A DNA stretch of 64,000 nt from Euglena gracilis. Lineage: Eukaryota > Euglenida > Euglenophyceae > Euglenales. A program made the position numbers and the translations under genes. The notes beneath the pieces were generated by a model. The model did not search any database. It was not told where the DNA came from and saw only the letters and a list, made by a program, of their open reading frames with translations. The first letter of the stretch is position 1. Each line of letters begins with the position of its first letter. This document shows, piece after piece, positions 8,946 through 18,960 of the stretch. The stretch spans positions 34,321,236 through 34,385,235 of the forward strand of contig CP154955.1 in the NCBI GenBank assembly GCA_039621445.1. Reading direction: 5' to 3'.

Positions 8946-9364
8946 GATGCCGCATGGATGCGGGCAACTGCGTTCAGGTATCCCCTGAACGTCGATGCTT
9001 TCAATTGTCGGAATTTGAATTGCTGGCCACACTGTGCCCAGCGTTGGTCCTCGCATTGTTTGATGACCGCTTGCCCATCAAACAACAGTGCAGGATCAAG
9101 CTCGCAAGCTGCCCAAGCACAAAGGAAAGCATCTAGTTCGTCATAGACAGCGCAAAGCGCATTGCAGACGTCCTCGAATTCAAGGAGGTGTGCCAATGCG
9201 GATTGCTCTGTCCCTTCTGAACCGGATGCTTTCTTTTTGGTAGCCTCCGCCAGAAGGTTACCATGCAAGGGGTCAATAGCAGGGTTCTTTCCTTTTTCCC
9301 AACCCTGCTTAATTGTGGCCAAAAATTCAGGAACTTTTGGGGGTTGTGGCAACATTCGGTCCAT
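8861..9364 (-). pseudogene. Crypton-like tyrosine recombinase fragment, copy 3
   Basis: An open minus-strand frame of 167 codons starts at ATG 9364. It reads PKVPEFLATIKQGWEKGKNP, then EFEDVCNALCAVYDELDAFL, and near the end QLKASTFRGYLNAVARIHAA. Tyrosine-recombinase core-binding domains have this layout: a helical bundle with an S-T/S-x-R-x-Y-L motif ahead of the catalytic domain. The catalytic domain with its R, HxxR and Tyr is absent; downstream sequence runs into the direct repeat at 8838-8932. It is the least damaged core-binding fragment of the family in this window. Crypton-like identity is inferred from the lack of reverse transcriptase nearby. Confidence 0.5.
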
Positions 9365-9700
9365 GGGGGGTGTTCCCCCCGCAACCCCCCCGCAACCCGA
9401 CCGGAGGCCCAGTTCTGGGAAAATTTCTTTCGGGTGGGAGATGCCTAATTTTGGTTAAAATATAGTTGTCGTGCACATTTTTGGCTCCAATCAGGGCAAA
9501 TGGGTCAAAATTTTGGGTTGGCGATGCCCAATTTGGAACCGAAATCCTAATTTGATGTGTGGGAATTTTTGGTAGCATCATCCAAATTTTGCGACTTGGT
9601 GATTCCTAATTTTGACCTGGAAAAATCGGTTTTTCCCCCGCAACCCCCCCGCAACCCCCCCGCAACCCCCCCCGCAACCCGCCTCACCCCCATGGTGTTG
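9365..9700. repeat. CGCAACC-C-run bounded AT-rich repeat
   Basis: C runs punctuated by CGCAACC at 9375-9402 and 9633-9684 bound an AT-rich stretch with GATGCCCAATTTGG and ATTCCTAATTTTGACC, resembling the first 230 bases of the window. A gene-free non-autonomous element is likely. Confidence 0.45.
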
Positions 9701-9844
9701 GCAGCTTTCTTTGCCATTTTTCAAAAACAGACTGAGGAAGAACGCAATGAGTATAAATAAATAAAGCAAATGGCACAAGAACATTTTCCAGGACGCCGTG
9801 GCCATGGTTTGGGGCATTGGGATCATTTTCATTCACTGGTTCCT

Positions 9845-10045
9845 TACCACGAAAAACAGGGCATATTTTGTTAACCCGGAAATACGCCCTGTTTTTAGTG
9901 GTAAGGTGAACACGAAAAACAGGGCACATTGCCGTGTTCAGGAATTTTCCAGGAAAATCAACAAAAAAGTGCCCGAAACCATGGCGTGAAGCATACCCAC
10001 AAAATACAGGGCAGGCGCCGGGCCTCTCTGAACACGGTTCCAAAA
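9845..10045. repeat. Right flank repeats of recombinase copy 3
   Basis: 9849-9944 is a direct copy of 8838-8932 (ACAGGGCATATTTTGTTAAC, then GTGGTAAGGTGAACACG). 10000-10040 is the inverse of 8793-8829 (CAGGCGCCGGGCCTC). The outer inverted and inner direct repeats enclose about 1.2 kb including the recombinase fragment and the CGCAACC repeat. Confidence 0.65.
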
Positions 10046-10139
10046 AAATCGTGGGCCATAACCTGTATTCAGGCCGTATGCGCCCCTGACCTGTTATACG
10101 ACCTGAATACGGGTTATGCCCACGATTTTTATATAGAGT

Positions 10140-10225
10140 CACGGCTTCACGACTGAACCGGCATTCTGGACATAATTGTTGAAACCGTGGATCAGGAGCT
10201 TTGGCTTCACGCCCGCGTTCAAGGA
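10140..10225. repeat. GC-palindrome family, copy 4
   Basis: CACGGCTTCACGACTGAACC, GGCATTCTGGACATA, TTGTTGAAACCGTGG and GGCTTCACGCCCGCG are in the same order as in copies 1 and 2, but decayed. A second inverted stretch just upstream (10047-10130, GGGCATAACC pairs) looks like another hairpin. Confidence 0.45.
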
Positions 10226-10229
10226 ATCA

Positions 10230-10750
10230 CAGCAAATTTCGCCGATTTTTTCGGCCGCAAACCATCCAGAACCTTATTTTTTGGCAGCTTTTTGTCCTTA
10301 CGGGACAGGAAAGTTTTTTATTTTAGTCGCAAATTTACCGGAGAACCACCCACTACAACAGCAATTTCGACACATCGAAGTATGTGTCCAAAATTGCGCT
10401 AAAACACTAAACCAAGTCCTACAATTTGATGAAGACAGTCACAAGGCCGTTTTCGGCAAGCTAGACTTCCTTTGGCAATACATCCAAGAATTTGGACAAT
10501 TTTGCCAAAAGAATTTTAACTCCACTACAATGGACCTTCAGAACCTCCAAGGTTTTGACGCATTTTTGCGCAACACCTTGGTACAAAACTTCCAACAGGT
10601 ACAAGAGACCCTCCACACCGCGGAATCGCGGAATAACGCAAAATTTTCACATTTACAACAAAATCTACAACAACTTTTACACAACTGGAAAATTTTTCTT
10701 ATACAATGCAAGAAATGCAGTCCCGGTTACAACAACGGGTGCGCTTATAG
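10230..10750 (+). CDS. Gln-rich coiled-coil ORF, possibly gag-like
   Basis: One open plus frame spans 10176-10817; the protein-like part begins near 10320. It reads HPLQQQFRHIEVCVQNCAK, LQFDEDSHKAVFGKLDFLWQ, FGQFCQKNFNSTTMDLQNLQ and NFQQVQETLHTAESRNN, then LQQNLQQLLHNWK, and ends ahead of a CKKCSPGYNNG stretch that leads into the G-run repeat. It has heptad-like spacing of hydrophobic residues and many Gln, as in retrotransposon gag or structural coiled coils. No start is certain, no enzymatic motif is seen and no homologous copy was found in the window. It could equally be a host exon. Confidence 0.35.
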
Positions 10751-10945
10751 GGGACCGCCGCCTCTAGCGGCTGGGGGTGTGCTTCTATTTGGACCCTACC
10801 TGCACGGTTTTTGTTGATTTCCTTTAGAAATCCTATCAAAATGGGGGTGCGCTTGTAGCGGACCCCCGCCTTCGGCGGCGGGGGGTGCGCTTTTATTTGG
10901 ACCCTGCGCTTGTAGCGGCCCCGTGCTTCTATTAGGGGGGGGGTT
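10736..10945. repeat. GTGCGCTTCTATTTGG repeat array
   Basis: GTGCGCTTATAGGGGACC, GTGTGCTTCTATTTGGACCC, GTGCGCTTGTAGCGGACCC, GTGCGCTTTTATTTGGACCC and GTGCTTCTATTAGGGGGG follow each other with two GC hairpins (CCGCCTCTAGCGG and CCGCCTTCGGCGG) between them. The array ends in a G run plus TTA, like the right ends of the TA-flanked G-run elements. Confidence 0.5.
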
Positions 10946-11099
10946 AGGCATAGTGGGGGGGGACCGAAATTGTTGGGTGTTTTTCTATGCTTGGCACCAA
11001 GGCTGACGGCTTGTTTTCTTTGAAACAAAAAAACATATGTTTTTTTTAAAAAAAACGTCATGGAGGGTTTGGGGGAAATTTTTTTGAAATGTTTTTTTT

Positions 11100-11350
11100 C
11101 AGAAAAAAGTCCACTTTTTTATCTCTAACGTCCGTACAGGGTGCTGGCTTCACATGTGCGACGCCTTGCCAATCATCATTTTTGGATGAAGGGTCTGGAA
11201 AAACTAAAATACGTCACTTTTTGATGATAAAAAAACGACTTTAGAACTTTTTCCTCAAAATAGCCAATTTGCAAGGAAAAAGGTCAATTTCTCTTTTTCA
11301 AAAAAACATGTATATTTTGGGTGTTTTTTTAAAAAAAACATTTATTCACT
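11100..11350. other. AT-rich, no gene recognised
   Basis: Dominated by runs of A and T with AAAAAAACA motifs. No frame, repeat relation or RNA gene was recognised. Confidence 0.3.
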
Positions 11351-11354
11351 AATT

Positions 11355-11433
11355 GTGGCTGACCCGGATTTCAGCCTGAAACTGGGGGCCCCCCTGCTGA
11401 ACCCAGTTTCAGGCTGAAATCCGGGTCAGCCAC
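11355..11433. repeat. Perfect 32-bp inverted repeat
   Basis: The arm GTGGCTGACCCGGATTTCAG, then CCTGAAACTGGG (11355-11386), is followed after 15 bases by its exact reverse complement (11402-11433). Shortened copies of the same sequence (GGATTTCAGCCTGAATCCGG) open the recombinase fragments at 16.57 and 34.68 kb. Downstream to 11560, CCTGCCCTGAAATTCGTGG occurs twice. Confidence 0.75.
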
Positions 11434-11674
11434 GATTTGTTTAAAACCGTGTTCAGAGCCAGCCAAATGCCTGCCCTGAAATTCGTGGCTAGCCACGGAT
11501 GCCTGCCCTGAAATTCGTGGCTGACCACGAATGCCTGCCGCACTTTCAATGACAGCGGAATCCTGTTGATAGGTCATATCAATCACAGGGGGAGGGGCAG
11601 AACGGTGATGCCTATCGGCAGTAGAAAAGCCGTATCCGCTCCCACGTGGTCGGTATGATCCACTACATTATTTT

Positions 11675-11962
11675 ATTTCCTGAAGGACCGCCCTCCCTTT
11701 CGATCAAAGGGCCAGGCTAAGGGCTAAGGGCCAGGCTGGGACTTGAATGGGGGCAAAAATTTAACAGTCGAAAAACACAGTGTTTGATAATTTGAGAGGT
11801 TGGACGATGGTGCAAGGGTGCCAGGCATCAACTTCCTTCCTGATGTCGACCTGTTCTCGCCGAGAAATGCCAAAATTTCTTGCCCATTTTCCTGTATATT
11901 TTTCACTGAGTGTGCTGGGACAGCGGAGTTTTTTTCTTTTTATTTGCTTAAGGACCGCCCTG
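11675..11962 (+). mobile_element. hAT-type MITE, left-truncated copy
   Basis: Matches the complete copy at 26200-26520: GGACCGCCCTCCCTTTCG, GGGACTTGAATGGGGGC, TGATGTCGACCTGTTCTCG, GCTGGGACAGCGGAG and the terminus TTAAGGACCGCCCTG. The CAGGG left end is missing and no target duplication is visible. Confidence 0.65.
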
Positions 11963-12480
11963 TCTAAAAACACTCGTTTTCGGCTCAAAAACAGTTTTTC
12001 CGGGTCCAGGAGGCCAAATAACAACGTTTTGGTCCAAATTTTTTGTTCGATTTTTTTCCGACTTTTTTGACCCGTTTTGACCTGAAGTCCATGAGCTTCG
12101 GGCCAAAATTGGGGTGCCATGGGGTGAAGTAACGCTCATTTTTGGCTCAAACCCTTGACCCAAAGTTTATGGGTTTTGGGTCCGGAACGGGGTTGGGGGG
12201 TCGAAAAACGCTCATTTTTTGCTCAAAAACAGTTCCGGGTCCGGGGGGGCAAAAACATCGTTTCAGGCAAAATTTTATTTCATTTTTTCGACTTTTTCGC
12301 CTAAAAATGGCCGAAAATGGCCAAGTCAAAACAGGCCAAAACTGTACAAAATGGCCAAACTTGGCCGAAAAATGGCCATAACAGACCTCTGTTTAGTGTG
12401 TATCAACGATACACACCGATACACAAAAAGTTTTTGCCGATACACACCGTACACAAAATTTGACCCATGACCCGAACCAC
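11963..12480. other. No gene; CTCATTTTTGGCTCAAA-type repeats
   Basis: CTCATTTTTGGCTCAAA and AAAACAGTTTTTCCGGGTCC occur two or three times (11985, 12135, 12210), pointing to tandem or dispersed copies of a short repeat. CGATACACACCGATACAC and CCGATACACACCGTACAC at 12410-12455 is a small tandem repeat. Confidence 0.35.
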
Positions 12481-12754
12481 CCCCTTTGTTTTTCCGGCAG
12501 CATGGAACATGTTCACTGAAGCGGTCAATGACCTGCCTGCACCTTAAGGGATGGGGGGCCAGCCAAACTCAGAGGGAACAAGGGCAGCCTGAGGTGCCAT
12601 TTCAACATCATCCGGAAAGAGGCGCCACAAACCGAACTGCTTTGGACGGGCAGGCACCGATCATAGTGGGCCGGCCTGTTTTTTTTCGAAGTTGTTTTTT
12701 GTTGTTGTTTGCTATCCTTTTTTTTTAAATCCGACAATGTTTTTTTAATGTAGA

Positions 12755-12900
12755 GAACCGTGTCCCAGACATCGGTTTGGGCGTGAACCTGGTGCCTGGA
12801 CATTGGTTCAGGTGTCAACTGATATCTAATACACAGCTTTTGAAACCGTGTGTCGGGGGCTCTGGGTTCACGCCTGAACTGGCGTCTAGGGACGCACGGT
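12755..12900. repeat. GC-palindrome family, copy 5
   Basis: AGAACCGTGTCCCAGACATC, GGTTTGGGCGTGAACC, CTTTTGAAACCGTGT and TTCACGCCTGAACTGGCGTC are in the same order as copy 2, with about 20 percent change. Confidence 0.5.
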
Positions 12901-12933
12901 TTTGTAGATTTATTCTTGACAGGTTTTTTCTAA

Positions 12934-13194
12934 ATGTACGCCGGCCAGGTCACCACTGTGTGCACCAGTGTGCTGTCGCAACCTCCCACACTAGCAGAAC
13001 TTCTGGCTGGTCTTGAAGCTGCCGCCGCACCTCGGGAAACCGAGGTGCGTTTTGATTCGGATACATTTGTCAACAGTTGCCCCATGTGGTCTTGTGAAAA
13101 GCAAAATGGTGGCACTGGCAGCTGCCGGGGATTTCCAAAAGGTTTGCGAGCTGCGTGGGGCCAGATATGTTCACCACACGTCTACTTTTGTTTA
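12934..13194 (+). CDS. Candidate exon(s), unknown protein
   Basis: After a possible acceptor (GGCCAG at 12950), one frame reads TTVCTSVLSQPPTLAELLAG and EVRFDSDTFVNSCPMW. A second frame from about 13100 reads MVALAAAGDFQKVCELRGAR, then YVHHTSTFVYFG. Both have balanced composition and high-G+C third positions. Either a splice or a frameshift separates them. The right side is cut by a hAT-type fragment. No family is recognised. Confidence 0.3.
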
Positions 13195-13313
13195 TTTTGG
13201 TAGGACCAGCCTGGCCCTTAGCCGGCCCTTTGGCCGAAAGGGGGGGGGCGGTCCTTCTAAAAAAAAAACTTCTCCTTAAAAAAAAACTTTCCTGTCCCTT
13301 AAGGACCGCCGTG
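13195..13313 (-). mobile_element. hAT-type MITE end, reversed fragment
   Basis: Contains the reversed left end of the 26.2-kb family: CTGTCCCTTAAGGACCGCC with GTG instead of CTG, an A run, and GGCCGAAAGGGG ahead of a G run. Only the outer part of the element is present. Confidence 0.55.
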
Positions 13314-13326
13314 AGTTGGCCCCCAG

Positions 13327-13610
13327 ATGGTGCAGCGTGCACCGCTGTGGGCCGACCCCCTGTATGAAGGCCTGCCGGCAGGCAAGGTGGGCGGCCACTT
13401 CGGCACCCTGGACCTGCAGGGGATGAGTCTGGCTGGCCGTGGACCCGCACCACCCGGGAAGCCCTGCAAACCTCCCGTGGAGGTCGTCTGGTGGTTCTGC
13501 GGCGGTTGGAGGTGGCCACCGCCGACTGGGTGATGGTGATGAGTTCTCAACTGGTGCTGACCACCTGGTGGTGTCGTTTCGGCGCACCCCGTTTCCACCG
13601 GGAATCGTGA
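13327..13610 (+). CDS. Candidate coding region, frame ambiguous
   Basis: G+C-rich DNA open in more than one plus frame. One reads PLWADPLYEGLPAGKVGGHF and LQGMSLAGRGPAPPG; another reads TSRGGRLVVLRRLEVATADW, then VMVMSSQLVLTTWW. A minus frame is also open. Composition suggests host exon sequence, but no motif fixes the frame or identity. Confidence 0.2.
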
Positions 13611-14056
13611 GTGAACCCCAAGTTTTCTTTTGGGATCTGACAAACCAATGTGTCAAATTTTGGAACGTGCAATCGCCGAAAATGAGAGCTCTGTGCTTTG
13701 TAGCAAGATTTTGTGGTTCCGGAAATAGTTTGCCTCTGGATCAACCACAACCAAGCCTGGTGGTGTGATCAGATCCGCTTGGTGTCCAGGCCTGCCTTCC
13801 TCGCGTCCCTGAAAGATCGGGACCGCGGCGCTTTGAGCATAGGTCTTCCTCTGTCTGCTCAAGCTGTATCGGTGCCATAGTGGGTATTATTTGTCTTCAA
13901 AAAAGCAAAGTGTTTTGCTTTTGAAAAGAAAACACCAAAAAAATTAATTAAAAAAAATTAACACCAAAAAAAAAACAGCAAATGGGAAATTTCATTCAAA
14001 AAACCCGTTATGAAACTCCCAAACCATGCATTGAATCCCACTAAGTTCAAAAACAG

Positions 14057-14434
14057 TCAAAAAAGTGTCACATCCCAAAGTGCAAAAAAAATGCAGATTT
14101 TATACCGTTTTTTTTTGTCTTTGTGGAAGGAAATTTTTGGCAAAATGACCCAGAAGTTGTCAAAAATGATTGAAAATATGCATTCAAATTTTTTATGTGT
14201 AAAACCTTGTGGGCTTTTTTCACGCTTGCCACAACGGAGACCCACACAACCACCGCAGGAAACTACAGGCACGTCCTCTTCCTCAGCGTTTCGCTTCTTC
14301 TGCCAAAGAGAAGCAGCGTTGAAAAAAGTACAAAATTGTGGATAATGTGGCTGCACCGAAGGCACAAAGGAGCCAACATTGGAGGGCATTTCCCTGTACA
14401 AAGCAGCCAGAGTGTTGACCATTGTAGTCAACAT
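14057..14434 (-). pseudogene. Crypton-like tyrosine recombinase fragment, copy 5
   Basis: On the minus strand, TTMVNTLAALYREMPSNV, then PHYPQFCTFFNAASLW and QKKRNAEEEDVPVV, aligns with FTTHVNALDVLYKQT and NFCSFFGCGCLSAEEKKG of copy 2. Only the end of the core-binding domain and the following linker survive. The frame runs on to 14057 without further motifs. Confidence 0.38.
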
Positions 14435-14519
14435 GGACAGGAGTCAGGACCGAATCCTGGACCTTGGTATTCGCACAAATTCCTTTGCGTTGGGCGGTGG
14501 CTGCCTGTTGCTTCACGTC

Positions 14520-14950
14520 ACTGTGATCAAAAAGGCACATGACCTTTACCATCCAAAAGTTTTTGGGGATTCTTCGGCCAGAAATTGTGTTTTTTTTTGT
14601 GCAATAATTTCCCTTTGGCCAATTTTGGGGAATTTCTGAAATAGAATTCCAATGCAGCATGGCTGAAATATGATGCCATCTGCTGAAAGCCCTTGAGAAG
14701 AGCTTTCCACCAAACGGCAACATGGCAGGTGAATAGTGGAATTTGTAATTTGCGAAAAGGGACGGAACATGCGATCGTCGATTTGCGAGTGCCGCGTGGC
14801 TGAGTTCTGAGGCTACCAAGCGAAAGGCCTTGCGGATTTTTCTTTGATTGATCTGCTATATGATACCTGAGCTGTGGGATTCGACAAACTAATATGAAAA
14901 GAGCTTCCAACCGAGGGGAACATGGCATCAGAACTGTGAAATCTGCCAAT
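14520..14950 (-). repeat. AAAGCTCTTCTCAAGGGC repeat, reversed copy
   Basis: The reverse complement reads AAAGCTCTTCTCAAGGGC, TTTCAGCCATGCTGC, ATTCTATTTCAGAAATTC and GGCCAAAGGGAAA, matching 5925-6060 in the same order. Flanking motifs (GCGAAAGGCCTTGC with TGTGGGATTCGACAAAC) also match the 5.75-5.82 kb stretch, so the shared unit is at least 400 bp. Confidence 0.55.
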
Positions 14951-15044
14951 TTCGATAGGCTACCGATTTAGACCAGAGTCGCCCAAAGTGTCCAAACATG
15001 AGGATTGGGCGAAATTGGCCGCGATTCCTCAAACGCCAGTTTGG

Positions 15045-15300
15045 CCGTGAAGCAGGTGGGGACGCTGGTTCAGGCTGACCGAACCGGCGTCCCAGGCACT
15101 GGTGTCCCAGGCACTGGCTTCACGCCCGAACTGGCATCTGGGACACAGTTCTCGATATGTGGTGTGTTGGCAGGCCGGCGGCCCAGCCCGGCCCGGCCCG
15201 GCCCGGCAGACTGTCCTGGCAGCCCGGCGGCTTGGCCCGGCCTAGCCCGGCCGGCGGCCTGGTTGCCTGACCCAGCCGGGCCTGGCCCAGCCAAAATGCA
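15045..15300. repeat. GC-palindrome family copy 6 and CCCGG array
   Basis: GGCTTCACGCCCGAACTGGC, ATCTGGGACACAGTTCTC and GGTGTCCCAGGCACTGG (repeated twice) belong to the GC-palindrome family. They are followed by an irregular (GCCCG)n-like array at 15180-15290. Confidence 0.5.
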
Positions 15301-15339
15301 TGGGTTTTGGACAAAACGGGGACGAGGTTGAAAACGCTA

Positions 15340-15650
15340 ATTTCGGCCCGAAAACAGTTTAGCCGGGTCTGGGGAGGGTTGGCGAATCCTACCCAGTTTG
15401 GACCCCTTCCCAGGTGAATAATTCGGGTCTGGCGAGGAGTTGGGTCAAATGGAGGTGATTCGGAAACCAGAAATGTAGTGCTCGCGACTGAAAAAAAAAT
15501 TCAGGGAACGGAGCCAGGGTCATGGTGATAATCCGCCGGTTCCCCTAGGGAGGGAGGGCGGGGGGGGGGTTCGACCCTCTCTTTTCCCCGGTGGTGAGCT
15601 TCGCTCTCACCCATAAAGGGATAAGAGCTCAGCGACCCCCCTCTCAAATT
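15340..15650 (+). repeat. GAATCACCTCCG-family repeat, copy 2
   Basis: AATGGAGGTGATTCGGAAAC, GGTCATGGTGATAATCCGCC and AAGGGATAAGAGCTCAGCGA are collinear with 8150-8405. Only the last 300 bp of the unit are present. Confidence 0.6.
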
Positions 15651-15654
15651 GTCT

Positions 15655-16286
15655 TGAAGTGCCAATTTTTTTTGGCTAATTTCCATCCCCCCCTCAAGGT
15701 GCGATTTTCTTTTGGCACCAAAGGGAGGAGTAACATAGGTGTTCAATGAATCTATAGTCCAACCAGCAGACCTTTTCCAGCGAGGGAACAGCCTGGTGGC
15801 ATTTGCGGGGGGTATCAGGGAGGTTCAAAAACAATTTTTTGGGTGGTTTTTTATTTTCCCAAAATTGTTAATCTTGCGATGATTGCCAAAAGCTTTCCAT
15901 TTGTCCTCAGGAATGGCTCCATTCACGTATTTCTTACCTTTTGTCTACATCCTTGTCTGTGCTTCTATCGACATGGAACAGCCAATGGCAGTGGGCAAAC
16001 TGTTGATTGCGATGCAGCAAGCCCAAGGAGGTGCCTCCTTGAAAGGTGTTTTGTTTGAATTTTGAATTTACAGTGGACACCTGCATTCTACAAAATTAGG
16101 TCTACAATAACAATTATTTTTTCTTGTTTCTTGTTTTGATTTATTCGTATAAATTGTTATTTTTGCAGCTTGATATCAGAGTTCAGTTTGAAGGCTTTCG
16201 AAGCGCACAGGGATGGTTTGGGGGAGATAGTTGAACAGTTGATAAAACTGTTGATAAAAGTCGGTGACATGTCCTTGAGCGGCCCC
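15655..16286. other. No recognised gene
   Basis: Mixed sequence. A plus frame at 15883-16065 (MAPFTYFLPFVYILVC and then ASIDMEQPMAVGKLLIAMQQ) is protein-like after a possible acceptor TCCTCAG at 15909, but it is short and unrecognised. The rest is AT-rich with no repeat relation noticed. Confidence 0.25.
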
Positions 16287-16585
16287 AGGGAGGTTCGGCA
16301 TGCCTCCACGGGGGGGCCGGGCCGGCTGCCCTTGGCATGACAAAAGCGCCCCTCGGCATGGCAAAGCGCACCTCGGCATGCGAATGTTTTCCTTTAGAAC
16401 ATTTTGCTGCCGCTTCGGGGGGGTGTCCAGCCAGCTAGCAGCCTTTTCCCGTCCCAGACCCCCGACTCAACCAAATTGTGGCTGGGCGGCAATATTTTTT
16501 GATATGAAAGGTGCTAAAAATGGCGAAAATCTCGAAAATGAGCCCAATGCAGCTTTCTATTCACAAATCGTGGATTTCAGCCTGA

Positions 16586-16831
16586 ATCCGGGTTCAGCAG
16601 GGGGGCCTGAAGTGTGTTCTCTGGAGCGCGAAAGGGAAGGCTGTTTCCTCCGTGGTTCGGCCTCCAGCTGGCGTTTTGAAGCCTGAAGAGTTAGACCACT
16701 TGCTGAAGCGGGTGAATTGGTCTAATCCTTATGAAGCTCGGGGGGCCGGCGTCCTGTTGGTGGGCTTCACCACTGGACTGTGTGGTGAGGTACTCCGTTG
16801 GCTGGAGATTTGTTCCTTCACAGAAGGGTGA
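16586..16831 (+). pseudogene. Tyrosine recombinase catalytic fragment (Arg replaced by Cys)
   Basis: The plus frame to the TGA at 16829 reads GVLKPEELDHLLKRVNW, then GAGVLLVGFTTGLCGEVLRW and LEICSF. The layout PEEL...LL...TTGLxxEVLRWL is the start of the tyrosine-recombinase catalytic domain, where x is normally the first catalytic Arg. Here the residue is Cys (TGT). The fragment at 23.7 kb has the same Cys in TVGYCGEVLRCL. After the stop, the frame continues 16838-17029 (NMNLQDMLKIDKTLPRLP). The HxxR and Tyr motifs are not seen. A second copy lies at 34.69-34.94 kb in the duplicated block. Confidence 0.45.
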
Positions 16832-17486
16832 CAAAAGATGGGGTTGAACAACAATATGAATTTGCAGGACATGCTGAAGATTGACAAGACCCTCCCCCGG
16901 CTTCCCCCTCCCAATCTTGTCCCAGAACAAGGACAAGGGCATGCTGGCCCTCGTGAACTTGACAGCCCTTTCCCTGTTTTCACGTACTACCCCGATCCAG
17001 CCCAGCATCCCAGCACCTTGGGCATCTAGGGCAGGGGCGCCTTGCAGGAGGTCCAAATTTGCAGGGGCACGTTTGCGATAGGAGACGGGGCACGGGGGGA
17101 GTGGTCCAGGGGGCTTGCGCTGCAGTGTGCGCCCGCGCCCACGTTGTTTTGAAACCATGTTTGGGCCGATTTCAGGACATTGAAAGTCTTGAATCTTCGC
17201 CCAAACAGGTTTCTTTCAGACCAAAAACAGTGTTTTCAGCCAAGGTTTTAGGGGCGCTCAAGGGCAACCACGGCGCCGCGGTCCCCGCACTCCCCCTAAC
17301 TGTTGGCCCAACACAGTTAGACAGAGGGGGGCTGTAGTGTCGGCCAAATTTTGGACATTTTTTAGACAAATGTAGAAAAATGTGAAAAAGTCACTTTTTG
17401 GCCATTTTTCGGATTGGGGCAGTTATTTTTCAAGGAAAAATGGTTGGAAGTCAATCCAATTGTTTTCGAGAGTCATTTTGAGGTGT

Positions 17487-18960
17487 TACACCTAACGCCC
17501 TATTCTTTCGCACTTCACACCGTATTTATTTGCACTTTTGGTCAATATTTTTGCACTTTATCTCAAAAATGTTTGCACATGTTAAAAATTTGTTCGCACG
17601 TTATCTTAAAAATGTTTGGCACTTTATCTCAAAAATATTTGACTACGTTCCAAAAAATTTTGCACACGGATCGGGTGTTTTGCACAGTCGCCCTTAAGTC
17701 CGCGTCTTAGGTGCAGGGACTCAGGACAGGGTTTGCGTCTAAGACGCCGGACTTCAGGCATGAGGACTGCGTCTGAAAACGCAGTCTCCGTCGAAAATGC
17801 TCGTCTTGAATAATGATTTTGTTGGAACCCCCCAAAACCGACCAAAATGGTTCAGAAAGCGGAAATGAATGGTTTGAAATGGAAATGTCATTGCTGCAAA
17901 AGCCGGTTGACCTCAGAATTTGTCCTACTGCACTCCAACCTTTGACAAATGAGTTACATTGGTTCGTTTCAAGCCATTTTGAGCCGTTTTTCGAATACAA
18001 ATCGTTGTAAATGGACAATACAACTTCAATGCCAACATGTGGTATTGAGAAAAATCAAAGACAGGAGTTCTTGGACATTTTCCGAACACCAACTTCTGTT
18101 TTCTGTTTTCAAATATTTTTAATAAGTTTAGGAAGTGCCGGGCCTTTTATGTCTTTTTTTCTGACCAGATTTTGAACTGTGTCCATCCATTTTGGCCATT
18201 TTGGCTGCTTGCACAAGGCCTCCCAGTTGGCTACGTGCGCAACATGGTGATTGAACACAACAAACATTTGTGTTTTTCATCGGCTGCCAAGATGCAGACT
18301 CCGTCCCGAACCCCTGCGCCTCAAATACTCAGATTTTTTGTAAAAATGTGTTGTAAGACGTTCAATCGGCGTGGATCTTTTCCCATTCTCCAGTGTAAGG
18401 CTTTTTTTTCATTGTGCAAAAATTAAATGACGGAGGGCAAATATTTTTTGAGCAAGTGCAAATATTTTTGGCGGCGCGGTGCAAAAATTTTTGAGGCCTT
18501 TGGGCAATTTTTTTTGAGGGCGCTGGGCGAAAATTTTGACTGGTTTGGGCAAATATTTTTGTTGGCCGTGGGCAAACATTTCGGACGCTAGGTGTAAAAC
18601 TCCAAACGCCAACACGTGGTATTGAGAAAAATCAAAGACAGGAGTTCTTGGACATTTCCAAATACCAATTTTTGGTTCTGGAGTTGTGAAAAATCTTGAA
18701 CATCACAAATGCACTGGATTCGTCGTTGAGAATTGATCTGCAAGCACTGGTGCATTTGAAAGGTTTTTTTTTTCATTGTGCAAAAATTAAATGACGGAGG
18801 GCAAACATTTTTTTTAGCAAGTGCAAATATTTTTGGCAGTGGGGTGCAAAAATTTTTGACAGCTCTGGGCAAATTTTTTTGTGGGCGCTGGGCGAAAATT
18901 TTGACTGGTTTGGGCAATATTTTTGTTGGCCATGGGCAAACATTTCGGACGCTAGGTGTA
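17487..18960. mobile_element. TA-flanked foldback-like DNA transposon (segment D)
   Basis: The element (17489-18958, 1470 bp) starts CACCTAACGCCC and ends GGACGCTAGGTG, terminal inverted repeats with 10 of 12 matches. TA at 17487-17488 and 18959-18960 is the target duplication, and the other copy of the block has the uninterrupted site GGTGTTAATAT at 33057-33067. Both ends carry about 200 bp of degenerate GCAAATATTTTTG / CAAAAATGTTTGCAC repeats in opposite orientation. The 3' part, from AACACGTGGTATTGAG or a variant of it to GGACGCTAGGTGTA, is present twice (18035-18596 and 18611-18960). No transposase is seen, so it is non-autonomous. Confidence 0.72.

Noticed and set aside
16838-17029. Independent gene MGLNNNMNLQDML
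   Set aside because: It is in the same frame as the upstream recombinase fragment, just past its stop, and is duplicated with it in the other block; more likely a continuation of the relic.
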